Shown: positions 25,009 to 33,643 of the stretch, piece after piece | How positions within the stretch are numbered: the stretch's first letter is position 1 | How the letters are laid out: each line of letters begins with the position of its first letter | Assembly (NCBI GenBank): GCA_014192545.1 | Contig: BJHL01000004.1 | Coordinates: 124,001 to 188,000 of the forward strand | Length of the DNA: 64,000 nt | Direction: 5' to 3' | Source: Phycisphaerae bacterium | GTDB taxonomy: Bacteria; Planctomycetota; Phycisphaerae; Phycisphaerales; UBA1924 | Program-made: the position numbers and the translations under genes | Notes under the pieces: generated by a model | Database searches by the model: none | The model's input: the letters and a program-made list of their open reading frames with translations, nothing else | Told to the model about the DNA's origin: nothing

Positions 25009-27749
25009 TACGGAGTTACGACATGCACTGCATTGGTGGCTTCCAGGTTCTGCACTCGCCCCGCTATCTGATCGGTGAGGAGGAGGCGAAGGCACACAAT
25101 GCGGCGCTACAAACTGCGCTTTGGAACGCCATAAACTTTGTTGTCACACTTCAACTCGGCTATACGATTGAGCTCAGGTTAGTATCAAAGGCCGACGATC
25201 GGGTCGTGGAACCGTACCTGTTGTTTTGGTCAGAATCAGATCCAAATGCAATTGCTCCGGTGTCCGCGCTGCTAGGATTGCTTCCCACACAGTATGGGTG
25301 GAGGGAACTAAGTGCACAGGATGCGGTCAGCGTAACACGGCTGCATGGAGCATGGCATGCGGTCAGATCTGTTCGGCGGCTGGACTTTGTGGAGCTTCCA
25401 TCTCACGCAAGCTTGGCATATGGTGGGCGTCTTCATGACGCATTAGGCACCAACGAATCCAGAGTTAATCAGACGAGTATTAGTTCACAGGTCGAGTCGG
25501 GCGAGCCATCGTCTAACTCGACTTCGTCTATCGTCGGCGACGTAGCAAGAGGCTTCCAACGGCGTCAGTTCCCTGAAGTCAAGCATCTCTATGTGCCCCA
25601 ACGACACTGGCCCAACCTATGCGTCCCCATCGTGGGCGAGATCACTGAGAATGTGTCTGGCGAAGAGCGACTGTTCGAGGAACTTCTTCAGCGATCTCCG
25701 GCGGTGTTCAGTGTGGCCTTGATGATGCCAAAGGCTGAGGACTTGATCGAGGACCGAATGGTTGCCGCACGATGGCGTAGGTTTGTTGAACCACTGATGC
25801 ACGTCATTGCAAGCACTGGCATTGCATCGGTGAATCAGGTCAGATCTGTTTACGACCGTTATTGGCTTCCTAGGGGGCATGTAACTACTTTGAGCATGCT
25901 TTGCTGGGCCGGTTCAGCTGAACATGCGATAGCTATCGCACAGGCCGCCGCTGCTCGCTGCGGAGGCATGCGGGCTTTTTCCATCTCCACACCTAGGCAA
26001 CCAAGGTCGATCACGCCTGCCATCAGAAACCCGACAGTTGACCCTGAAGGTTGGGAGAACGCGTATCTGTTAATGGAGCGGACACTCAAGGATGCGGGCA
26101 TTGACATGCCTGATGATGAAGCGTGTCTACGCTTCTTGCATCGACTGCCTCACTTGTATTCGCTTGAAGAGGCTTGGCGGCTCGTCCAGCTACCGTTCAC
26201 CTGCAAGGCGGGACTACCCGGACTTGAGACAAAGCCAGTTGTTCCATTCAGTGACGCAACGCGTGGGTTCAGATCGCGTGACTATGTGCCCAGCCGAAAC
26301 GAAATCAGAATTGGACTTAGTCGCTGTGGTAATGATCAAGCTCATTCACTAAGCAAGTCGCGTGCAAACTGGCACGTGTTGCACATTGACGAGCTTGCAA
26401 AACATGCGTTTGTTACCGGCAGCACGGGGTCTGGAAAGAGCACTTTCACGAAGTTTTTGGTTGCGGAGATTGCCAGAGCGGGTGTTCCTGTAATGGTCAT
26501 TGAGCCAGTGAAGGGGGAGTATGCGAGTGCGATGCGGGGCTTTCGAGAAGTGCCCGCATTGAGCGACATTGTCGTGACACGTCGTTGCTTAGATGGAGGT
26601 ACTGACGGACGCGAGTCGGAAGAGTACTTGGCATTTGATCCGATGCGGATTCCGTCAGGAGTGTCCGTCGCTAGACACGTATCCTATTTGAAAGGCTGTT
26701 TTCAGGCAGCGTTTCCGATGGAGGATGCGGCTGCGTTGATTCTTGAGAACGGGCTCTGGTCGTATTATCGCCACCTTGGATGGGGACCGTTTCATCGCGG
26801 GAAGCCCGGAGAATGTCGGTTGGTTGATTACACTAGAAAGCCAGATCCAACTCATAAAGGTCAAGGCGTTCTCGCTCCAGGTGAGCAGCCACGCCTGTTC
26901 CGTCGTCTGTTAGACGATGGTCTTCTCCTGCTCGATGCAGATGGAAGGGTGGAGGATGGTCGGAAGGTTGTGGAGCCTTCATTTGAGTCCTTCGTTGGGC
27001 ACTTTCTCTTGTTCAGCCTCCCCAGCGATGTCAATGTGGTGGGCGCAGGCGAAGCCGCTTCTCGAGCGGACGAGTGGCGACAGTGGTTTCGACGGCGCTT
27101 TCGCAACCTGATGAGCGGACCGCTAGGTGTGTGCTTTCGGCGAGCAGACGATTTAGTTAGGCGAGGCGACTCCCTTGGCGAAGATCCACTCGCGCCGTTG
27201 CTTGCGTCGCATGTGGTCGTCGAGCTTGAGGCGATTGCCGACGAAGAGCAGAAGTCGCTAGTTATGGCATTTCTGATGACATATATGTTTGAACGTCGTC
27301 AGGCAGATGGTAACGCAACTCAGATTGATGGCAGACGTCTTCGTCACGTTCTTGTAATTGAGGAAGCACATCGCTTGCTCTCGAATCATAACGGCGGCTC
27401 CCGGGGAGGTGAGGCCTCAGGGCTAAGTGCTTCGGGAAAGGCTGTTCAACTCTTCACTGACATGCTCGCGGAGATCCGGTCATATGGCCAGGGTCTGGTG
27501 ATCGTCGATCAGATACCAAGTAAAATTGCGCCTGAGGTGCTGAAGAACACAAATCTCAAAGTGATGTTGCGTCTAAATTCCGCGGATGATCGCGAGTATC
27601 TGGGTGCAGCTATGGACTTTGAGCCAGAACACGAGTCGTTTGTTGGAACGCTTCGTGCGGGCGAAATGGTTGTCTTCAATGCCAAGCTTGATCAGCCGGT
27701 ACTTCTTAGTGTTCCTGAGCAGAGCAACTGGGCTGGGCTTGTCTATTGA
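25005..27749 (+). CDS. HerA/DUF87-type P-loop ATPase
   Basis: In this 914-residue protein the C-terminal half is a HerA/FtsK-superfamily ATPase. Walker A is FVTGSTGSGKSTF (about 469-481), then VPVMVIEPVKGEY. Walker B is VLVIEEAH (about 780-787). The sensor region is GLVIVDQIPSKIAPEVLKNTN and KVMLRLNSADDREYLGAAM. The N-terminal about 440 residues are an unrecognised accessory domain, as in DUF87 proteins that act at membranes or with nucleases. The family forms hexamers that pump DNA or peptides. Four-base overlap with the membrane protein upstream and the toxin-like gene 95 bases downstream suggest it energises that system. Not associated with a nurA gene, so not the archaeal repair type. Confidence 0.85.
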   Translation: MIRSYDMHCIGGFQVLHSPRYLIGEEEAKAHNAALQTALWNAINFVVTLQLGYTIELRLVSKADDRVVEPYLLFWSESDPNAIAPVSALLGLLPTQYGWRELSAQDAVSVTRLHGAWHAVRSVRRLDFVELPSHASLAYGGRLHDALGTNESRVNQTSISSQVESGEPSSNSTSSIVGDVARGFQRRQFPEVKHLYVPQRHWPNLCVPIVGEITENVSGEERLFEELLQRSPAVFSVALMMPKAEDLIEDRMVAARWRRFVEPLMHVIASTGIASVNQVRSVYDRYWLPRGHVTTLSMLCWAGSAEHAIAIAQAAAARCGGMRAFSISTPRQPRSITPAIRNPTVDPEGWENAYLLMERTLKDAGIDMPDDEACLRFLHRLPHLYSLEEAWRLVQLPFTCKAGLPGLETKPVVPFSDATRGFRSRDYVPSRNEIRIGLSRCGNDQAHSLSKSRANWHVLHIDELAKHAFVTGSTGSGKSTFTKFLVAEIARAGVPVMVIEPVKGEYASAMRGFREVPALSDIVVTRRCLDGGTDGRESEEYLAFDPMRIPSGVSVARHVSYLKGCFQAAFPMEDAAALILENGLWSYYRHLGWGPFHRGKPGECRLVDYTRKPDPTHKGQGVLAPGEQPRLFRRLLDDGLLLLDADGRVEDGRKVVEPSFESFVGHFLLFSLPSDVNVVGAGEAASRADEWRQWFRRRFRNLMSGPLGVCFRRADDLVRRGDSLGEDPLAPLLASHVVVELEAIADEEQKSLVMAFLMTYMFERRQADGNATQIDGRRLRHVLVIEEAHRLLSNHNGGSRGGEASGLSASGKAVQLFTDMLAEIRSYGQGLVIVDQIPSKIAPEVLKNTNLKVMLRLNSADDREYLGAAMDFEPEHESFVGTLRAGEMVVFNAKLDQPVLLSVPEQSNWAGLVY

Positions 27750-27844
27750 GATCGATGCAGCGCCAGAATCGGCGTGACTGATTTGAACGCCGACGAGGAT
27801 TGGAATCTGCCGCGTACCGTGACCGAGGTTGATGGAGACATATT

Positions 27845-30223
27845 ATGGCGCGAGTTCCGAGAGATAAAGTTGACGACGGTGCGAACGACAAGAGGGACGG
27901 CGCTTCATCGGATGCTCGCCCGTCAACGTATCTGGAGCAGGCTTGGCGGCAGGAGTTGCCGCCGGAAACGCCGATTGATCCTCTAGCCCCCAAACCTCTC
28001 ACTCCAGAGCAGGCATGGCGGCAAGAGTTGCCGCCGGAAACGCCGATTGATCCTCTGGCCCCCAAACCTCTCACTCCAGAGCAGGCATGGCGGCAAGAGT
28101 TGCCGCCGGAAACGCCGATTGATCCTCTGGCCCCCAAACCTCTCACTCCAGAGCAGGCTTGGCGGCAGGAAGTCGTGGACGGGGCAGGATTGTCGCAGGA
28201 GGTTGCGGAACTGTTCTCAGATGCTCAGAAGCAGTTTGAAAGACAGGCGAGTGTTGCTGATGGCGGAAGTGTGATTGAACGTCTACCGGTGCACGAACAT
28301 CATCTCATACCACAGGAATTTCACGAGCAATTGCGGCGTGACAAGGGCATGAGCGACGACCAGTTGCATCGTGTGGTTGATGTTGACGAACAGCGCCACC
28401 TCAGCTTACTGCACAGTAAGCAGGCAATGGGAGAGGCTGAATGGAATGTTGAGTTTGCTAGATTTCTAGCCGAGAATCCATCAGCATCTGCATCTGATGT
28501 GTTGGCCTACGCTGATCAGATGTGTGTTGCGCGTGGCGTTGATTTAAGCAATGCGCACTACTACCGAGATCATACGTTGAGCTTGAGCGAAGAGAGAATA
28601 CCTTTGCAGTCAGCGGAAACGCAGAGTGTACTTGGCGGTAGCTCGCCCCCAGAAGTGGATAGGCCTTCCGTGATTTACGGCAAAGGCACGGATTATGAAA
28701 CCGTGCGATATCAGTCGACCGATCCGGAGTCGCTCAATCTTCGAGAGCAAGTAGTGGACGGTGCAGAAGTCAGCAGATTGATCTCTCACGACAAACAGAT
28801 CTGGGACGGTGCTACGACGTGGGCGGGCGCGTCGGCAAGCGTTATCCGGTCCGTCGAGGAACACAACGCGAATTATGGTGTAACGAACCTTCCACCAGAT
28901 GCGAGGATGCTCTCAACTCCGGGCGTGATCTCAGGCGAGTGGGACAGAACGGGCAGTTTCATCACCGCCCCGGCTTTGGCTGCGTATGGGAGCAGCGAGG
29001 TGCTGGCGACGCCCGAGATCGTTGCCGAGCCCGGAGCGATCAGGACAACCGGTTATCGTGATTTGGTTCCTCCGCCGACATATGCGGATGTGATGCCGCC
29101 TGAAGTGCGGGCACTTGGAACCAGACCCGACGGCGAATTGGATCAAGCGAGTGCGAACGACAAGGGCACGGTCGATCTCGCGACACCTAAGGACATTGCG
29201 CCAGCACAAGTGCCCGAGGCTGTGTCGACGCCGACACCCGAGGCTCCGCCGGCACAAGTGCCCGAGGCTGTGTCGACGCCGACACCCGAGGCTCCGCCGG
29301 CACAAGTGCCCGAGGCTGTGTCGACGCCGACACCCGAGGCTCCGCCAGCACAAGTGCCCGAGGCTGTGTCGACGCCGACACCCGAGGCTCCGCCAGCACA
29401 AGTGCCCGAGGCTGTGTCGACGCCGACACCCGAGGCTCCGCCGGCACAAGTGCCCGAGGCCGTGTCCACTCCGACACCCGAGGCTCCGCCGGCACAAGTG
29501 CCCGAGGCTGTGTCGACTCCGACACCCGAGGCTCCGCCGGCACAAGTGCCCGAGGCTGTGTCGACTCCGACACCTGAGGCTCCGCCAGCACAAGTGCCCG
29601 AGGCTGTGTCGACGCCGACACCCGAGGCTCCGCCGGCACAAGTGCCCGAGGCTGTGTCGACTCCGACACCTGAGGCTCCGCCAGCACAAGTGCCCGAGGC
29701 TGTGTCGACGCCGACACCCGAGGCTCCGCCAGCACAAGTGCCCGAGGCTGTGTCGACGCCGACACCCGAGGCTCCGCCGGCACAAGTGCCCGAGGCTGTG
29801 TCGACGCCGACACCCGAGGCTCCGCCGGCACAAGTGCCCGAGGCTGTGTCGACGCCGGTACCTGAGGCTCCGCCGGCACAAGTGCCCGAGGCTGTGTCGA
29901 CGCCGACACCCGAGGCTCCGCCGGCACAAGTGCCCGAGGCTGTGTCGACGCCGACACCCGAGGCTCCGCCGGCACAAGTGCCCGAGGCCGTGTCCACTCC
30001 GACACCCGAGGCTCCGCCGGCACAAGTGCCCGAGGCTGTGTCGACGCCGGTACCTGAGGCTCCGCCGGCACCAGTCCCCGAGGCCGTTTCGACACCGGTA
30101 CCTGAGGCTCCGCCGGCACAAGTGCTCGAGCCACCGAAGGACATCGCGCCTGCGCCAGTTCCTGAAGTAGCCCCTTCTCCAGTCTCATCTTCTACTGACA
30201 CACAAACCGGGGGCAGCAGTTGA
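27845..30223 (+). CDS. Repeat-rich protein with HNH/DUF2380-like toxin domain
   Basis: The 792-residue protein starts at ATG 27845, seven bases after GGAG. Residues about 31-102 are three copies (plus a partial) of a 24-residue repeat with core EQAWRQELPPETPIDP. Residues about 148-250 carry EHHLIPQEFHEQLRRDKGM, EQRHLSLLHSKQ, EWNVEFARFLAENP and YADQMCVARGVDLSN. This His-rich pattern resembles the DUF2380/GHH-type nuclease-toxin fold (HHxxPxEF, downstream H, then Wn..f). Residues about 454-765 are some 19 copies of a 16-residue Pro-rich repeat (AQVPEAVSTPTPEAPP). No signal peptide is seen. It follows the HerA ATPase gene. A toxin or effector delivered by the two upstream proteins, or a DNA-targeting defence nuclease, are competing ideas. 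Confidence 0.7.
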   Translation: MARVPRDKVDDGANDKRDGASSDARPSTYLEQAWRQELPPETPIDPLAPKPLTPEQAWRQELPPETPIDPLAPKPLTPEQAWRQELPPETPIDPLAPKPLTPEQAWRQEVVDGAGLSQEVAELFSDAQKQFERQASVADGGSVIERLPVHEHHLIPQEFHEQLRRDKGMSDDQLHRVVDVDEQRHLSLLHSKQAMGEAEWNVEFARFLAENPSASASDVLAYADQMCVARGVDLSNAHYYRDHTLSLSEERIPLQSAETQSVLGGSSPPEVDRPSVIYGKGTDYETVRYQSTDPESLNLREQVVDGAEVSRLISHDKQIWDGATTWAGASASVIRSVEEHNANYGVTNLPPDARMLSTPGVISGEWDRTGSFITAPALAAYGSSEVLATPEIVAEPGAIRTTGYRDLVPPPTYADVMPPEVRALGTRPDGELDQASANDKGTVDLATPKDIAPAQVPEAVSTPTPEAPPAQVPEAVSTPTPEAPPAQVPEAVSTPTPEAPPAQVPEAVSTPTPEAPPAQVPEAVSTPTPEAPPAQVPEAVSTPTPEAPPAQVPEAVSTPTPEAPPAQVPEAVSTPTPEAPPAQVPEAVSTPTPEAPPAQVPEAVSTPTPEAPPAQVPEAVSTPTPEAPPAQVPEAVSTPTPEAPPAQVPEAVSTPTPEAPPAQVPEAVSTPVPEAPPAQVPEAVSTPTPEAPPAQVPEAVSTPTPEAPPAQVPEAVSTPTPEAPPAQVPEAVSTPVPEAPPAPVPEAVSTPVPEAPPAQVLEPPKDIAPAPVPEVAPSPVSSSTDTQTGGSS
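27935..28174 (+). repeat. 72-base tandem repeat, 3.3 copies
   Basis: Three full 72-base units (27935-28150) and a 24-base partial encode the 24-residue repeat EQAWRQELPPETPIDPLAPK-PLTP. Units 2 and 3 are almost identical, indicating recent duplication. The reading frame is kept. Confidence 0.9.
29204..30139 (+). repeat. 48-base tandem repeat, 19 full copies plus a partial
   Basis: Units start every 48 bases from 29204 to 30068, with a partial unit at 30116. Each encodes AQVPEAVSTPTPEAPP with limited variants (VP for TP; synonymous TCGACG/TCCACT). The variant with CCGTGTCCACTCC occurs at about 29460 and again at about 29988, so several units were duplicated as a block. No spacers, hence not CRISPR. 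The unit has no stop in any of six frames. Confidence 0.95.
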
Positions 30224-30330
30224 TCACGCGGCTGCCATGATCGTCCATCTCTACGTCATATCACATAGGGACGAGTCGCGAGGCGTACACCATCATTCTC
30301 AACTGGAGAGCCCGGGTGGAAAGCCACGTT

Positions 30331-30642
30331 TCATGACTTTGGGTTGAGGCCGTCCATGGGAATCTCCGCATGGAACCAGTTGCGCCCATCGAATTTGCAG
30401 ACCGATGTCGCTGTCCTGGATCGGATGTGCACCAGGTCACCCTCCTTGCTCACGTGGAACTGCCCGATTTTTCCACTGACTCCTCCCTCCCTGCTAAAGG
30501 TTGCCCGGCCTCCATTGCCATCATGAATGAGCAGCTTGCCATCCGCGCAAAACTCGAACGATCCGACTGTCCAGGTGCTGCCTACGCACTCCCAATTGAG
30601 TGCGGGCATCACACTTTTCTCTTTTTTGAAGAAGCCAAACAT
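30331..30642 (-). CDS. Small hypothetical protein, convergent with the toxin-like gene
   Basis: The 103-residue protein begins MFGFFKKEKSVMPALNW and is beta-rich (WTVGSFEFCADGKLLIHDGN, FHVSKEGDLVHIRSRTATSV). The start at 30642 has GGGAGA upstream. No domain recognised. It converges on the repeat-rich toxin-like gene 108 bases away; whether it is related to that system is unknown. Confidence 0.55.
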   Translation of the reverse strand: MFGFFKKEKSVMPALNWECVGSTWTVGSFEFCADGKLLIHDGNGGRATFSREGGVSGKIGQFHVSKEGDLVHIRSRTATSVCKFDGRNWFHAEIPMDGLNPKS

Positions 30643-30834
30643 GGAGTTTCTCCCTGCTAGATTAAGATTATGCTGCGCACGGTCTCGGCCATTCCAACGT
30701 TGCCACCGACATCATTCTCTGCGACGACTCCAAGGTGTGTGCTGGCTCGCGTATCGGAAGATTCTCTCGCAAGACTAGTCCCGAGAAATGCGCACGTTCA
30801 TCGCGTTGGCTTGCGTTCGATCGTTGGCTGTAGC

Positions 30835-31509
30835 TCACCAGTTTGCCGCCCATAGGTCCTCGTACCGCCCGCGGTTCGCCTCGACCCAGGTTCCAGCGAA
30901 GTGGTGCGCACCTAGGAGGAACCCCTTCGCGTCGGGATTGGACTTCGACTCGCCGACGGTCGGGTGGAAGTACGCGGGCGGAAATAGTACCACGTCGTCA
31001 TGCAGGGTGAGGGCACGGGCAACCAGCCCCGGTCCGGCTTGATCGCCGACGTATCGGCGCTCGAAGAACGACTCTTCGATCATCGCCACAGCATGCCACA
31101 TCGCCGGGTGATTGGGCGGGAACCCCATCGCTGCGTTGGAGACGATGTCGAGTTGCTCGCAGGCCGCCCATGCTCGCACCTCGGGCGGGCACATCTCGTC
31201 CAGAGGCCGCACGGGCTTCACGTCCGTGTCCAGATAGACCCCGCCGAAGCGGGCCAGGATCTCCAGCCGCAGGATGTCCGAGCGCATCACGCAGCCGGGC
31301 GTGCCGCCGACGTTGCCGCAGGCGTCCCACGCGTTGCGGTTGAGGATCGGCGGCAGGTTGTCATCGGTCCAGAGCCGCATTTCCCAGTGCGGGTTCATCT
31401 CGGCGAAGCGGCGACGCCAGCGCCGCTGGTTGAGCGGCATCTCGCCCTTGCCCAGCCAAATCTGGTGCAGGACCCGCGGGATCGAGGTGGTGCGTGCGGG
31501 TGTGCTCAC
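30835..31509 (-). CDS. GT32-family glycosyltransferase (prophage)
   Basis: The 224-residue GT-A-fold transferase has VLHQIWLGKGEMP at the start, MRLWTDDNLP, SDILRLEILARFGGVYLDTDV with the DxD metal site (YLDTD), and a closing GAHHFAGTWVE. This is the DXD sugar-binding family (TcdA/OCH1-like, Gly_transf_sug). Its start overlaps the paralogous gene upstream by 4 bases (31506-31509). It is the last gene of the leftward prophage transcript. The likely target is a phage surface protein or host surface glycan (inference). Confidence 0.85.
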   Translation of the reverse strand: MSTPARTTSIPRVLHQIWLGKGEMPLNQRRWRRRFAEMNPHWEMRLWTDDNLPPILNRNAWDACGNVGGTPGCVMRSDILRLEILARFGGVYLDTDVKPVRPLDEMCPPEVRAWAACEQLDIVSNAAMGFPPNHPAMWHAVAMIEESFFERRYVGDQAGPGLVARALTLHDDVVLFPPAYFHPTVGESKSNPDAKGFLLGAHHFAGTWVEANRGRYEDLWAANW

Positions 31510-32129
31510 GCCACCACCTCCGCGGGCTTGGCCTGCACGAACGCGAACGCTCCGCCGTGGGCCTTTGCGGCCTCCTCGCCCCGCTCGAAGAGCGCCCAGT
31601 GGAACGGCACCACGTCACGGAAGTGGCCGTGGTCGCGGACCACGCGGGTCAGGAACCCCGGCCCGCTCTGGTCCCACACGCCGCGATAGACCAGCACCGA
31701 GTGCGGTAGATCGCGGATCGCGTGCCACAGCATCGGGTGGTTCCGAGTCGCCCCCAGCACCGACGGCGAGAGCATGTGCGTCCTGCTCGCGCCGTGGCTG
31801 GCGATCGTCGAGCAGAATGCACCGACACCGGCGACAAGTTCATCGAGCGGGCGCAGCGGCAGGCGGTCCGGATCGACGAAGACGCCGCCCTCGCGGGCCA
31901 TCACCTCATAGCGCAGCAGGTTCAGCCGCGCGGCTGACGCCGCGGGCTCGGCGAGCCCGAAGGTCTGCTGCCACTGGTCGTAGTTGAGGATCGGCGGTTT
32001 GGTGTCGAGCGTGAGCGTCACCACATCCCACTCGGGGTGCATGGTCTGCCACGCGTGCCGCCACGCGGTGAGCCGCTCCTTGTCGGGAGCCTCGCTCAGG
32101 TCCGCCGTGTAGATGATCTTTGGGATCAC
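31506..32129 (-). CDS. Second GT32-like glycosyltransferase (prophage)
   Basis: The 207-residue paralogue of the neighbour has IPKIIYTADLSEAPDKERL, PPILNYDQWQQTFGL, NLLRYEVMAREGGVFVDPDR (DxD as DPD) and SVLVYRGVWDQSGPGFLTRV. The DPD variant could still bind a metal ion. It overlaps genes on both sides by 4 bases, so the Hint protein, this gene and the other GT32 are translationally coupled. Confidence 0.75.
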   Translation of the reverse strand: MIPKIIYTADLSEAPDKERLTAWRHAWQTMHPEWDVVTLTLDTKPPILNYDQWQQTFGLAEPAASAARLNLLRYEVMAREGGVFVDPDRLPLRPLDELVAGVGAFCSTIASHGASRTHMLSPSVLGATRNHPMLWHAIRDLPHSVLVYRGVWDQSGPGFLTRVVRDHGHFRDVVPFHWALFERGEEAAKAHGGAFAFVQAKPAEVVA

Positions 32130-33643
32130 GCCTTCGCCTCCTCTTCGATGCCGCTACTGAGACTGCCCACGCCACTCTGCTGCCACTTCGCTGGGGGCAC
32201 ACCCTCCATGCCACCCGGGATGAACACGGCGGCGGACGCCCCGAGCGCCACCGCCTCCTGCCCGCTGCCCGAGCCTGACCCCGAGCCCGAGCCAGGCGGC
32301 CCCGACCCGCTGTCGCTGCCGCTGCCCGAGCCCGACCCGGAACTGGACCCGGAGCTCGATCCCGAACTCGACATGGACGAGCCGTTGGACTTGCCGCTGC
32401 CGGAGCCGCTGCCGCTCGAGGAGCCCGACCCGGAGCCGGAGCTCGACCCTGAGCCCGAAGATGACCCCGATCCGCTCTGTTGTGTCGCGGGCATGTCGTT
32501 GTGGATCCACACGCCGCCCGCCAGGAACACGTTTAGGCCGGGGACATGCACGGCGACAGTCGTGACCCGTTCGCCTGAGCGTTCGACCGTCTCGACCAGC
32601 TCCTCGCTCAGGTCCTGCCGAACGAGCGCATCACCGACCTGCACAAACTCGGCAGATGCGAAGCCGATCTCCTCGTTGCGCTTCAAGAGCACCGGGTGCT
32701 CCGGCGTCAGGCGCAGACGGCCGTTGATCGTGATGAAGCCCTCGTGCGTGCCAAGCTTCACGCTGCCGACGGTGCCGGTGACCGGCGTGAGTGCCGCCTC
32801 GGCCCATGGACGGAGCCACTGGTACTGGGCCCGCCACGGCACGTCGCGATCCAGGCCCGCCACGTCCAGCGCCGCGACACGGTCGCCGGGTTGCAATGTC
32901 TCGACCGGCTTGATCGATCCGTCCGCCAGCACCACGGGCGTGCCCGCGAGCACGCAGTTGGAGCCGGGTCCGGAGCCGCCGGGACCGCTGCCGCCCGGGC
33001 CAGAACCGCCCGGCCCCGAGCCACCGGGACCAGACCCGCCCGGACCTGATCCGCCGGGGCCGCTGCCGCCGCCGCTCGATCCGCCGCCACCCGAAGACCC
33101 GCCTCCGGACGATCCGCCGCCCGATGAACCTCCAGATGACCCGCCCGACGACATACCGGAACTGGCACCAGACGACATGCCTGACGATGCGCCCGAACTC
33201 GCCCCGGATGACATCCCGCTCGACGCGCCGGACGAGCTCCCGCCGCCAGAACTGCTCATTCCCGAGCTGCTCATGCCGGAAGAGCCCGTGCTCGATGGCG
33301 TCTGCGAACTCGTCGGCGTCTGCGAGGAGTTCGTGGTCATCCCGCTCGACGACATCGGACCACTGCTCGATGGCGTGTGCGTCGTCCCGGGCGTGTTGCT
33401 CGTGAACGCGCCGGTGGTGTAGAACGTCAGCGTCGGCGTGCCGCCAGGGCCGGTCGTGTAGATCACGTCGCCCGTGGTCGAGTAACTCGCGGGCATGCTC
33501 GGCGTGCTGGTCGGGGTCGAGTACGTGCTCTCGGGTGTCGAGCCCGATGGCGTCGAGTAGTTGCTCGACCCGCCGCCTTGCGGAGCACGTCCCGTCGCCC
33601 AGACCGGGATGTACAGGTAGTACCGCGTGGGGCCGTCGCTCAT
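32126..33643 (-). CDS. Ser/Gly-rich phage protein with internal Hint domain
   Basis: The 505-residue protein starts at Met 33643 (MSDGPTRYYLYIPVWATG). A Ser/Gly/Thr low-complexity region runs from about 30 to 229, with GSGPGGSGPG repeats near 200-229. A Hint (hedgehog/intein) domain follows from Cys230 (CVLAGTPVVLADGSIKPVET) through RLRLTPEHPVLLKRN to FLAGGVWIHN at His381-Asn382. Asp383 follows Asn382, so the Cys/Ser/Thr needed for splicing is missing and self-cleavage is expected. After it lies another Ser/Gly-rich segment, then PAKWQQSG near the end. The two downstream glycosyltransferases could modify the Ser/Thr-rich parts. Confidence 0.8.
   Translation of the reverse strand: MSDGPTRYYLYIPVWATGRAPQGGGSSNYSTPSGSTPESTYSTPTSTPSMPASYSTTGDVIYTTGPGGTPTLTFYTTGAFTSNTPGTTHTPSSSGPMSSSGMTTNSSQTPTSSQTPSSTGSSGMSSSGMSSSGGGSSSGASSGMSSGASSGASSGMSSGASSGMSSGGSSGGSSGGGSSGGGSSGGGGSSGGGSGPGGSGPGGSGPGGSGPGGSGPGGSGPGGSGPGSNCVLAGTPVVLADGSIKPVETLQPGDRVAALDVAGLDRDVPWRAQYQWLRPWAEAALTPVTGTVGSVKLGTHEGFITINGRLRLTPEHPVLLKRNEEIGFASAEFVQVGDALVRQDLSEELVETVERSGERVTTVAVHVPGLNVFLAGGVWIHNDMPATQQSGSGSSSGSGSSSGSGSGSSSGSGSGSGKSNGSSMSSSGSSSGSSSGSGSGSGSDSGSGPPGSGSGSGSGSGQEAVALGASAAVFIPGGMEGVPPAKWQQSGVGSLSSGIEEEAKA

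Noticed and set aside
27935-30139. CRISPR array
   Set aside because: Tandem units with no unique spacers, and continuous in-frame coding.
28931-30201. Long open frames on both strands across the 48-base repeat (three minus-strand, one extra plus-strand)
   Set aside because: They exist only because the 48-base unit lacks stops in every frame. None has a Shine-Dalgarno or non-repeat domain; the plus frame with the DUF2380-like part is the real one.
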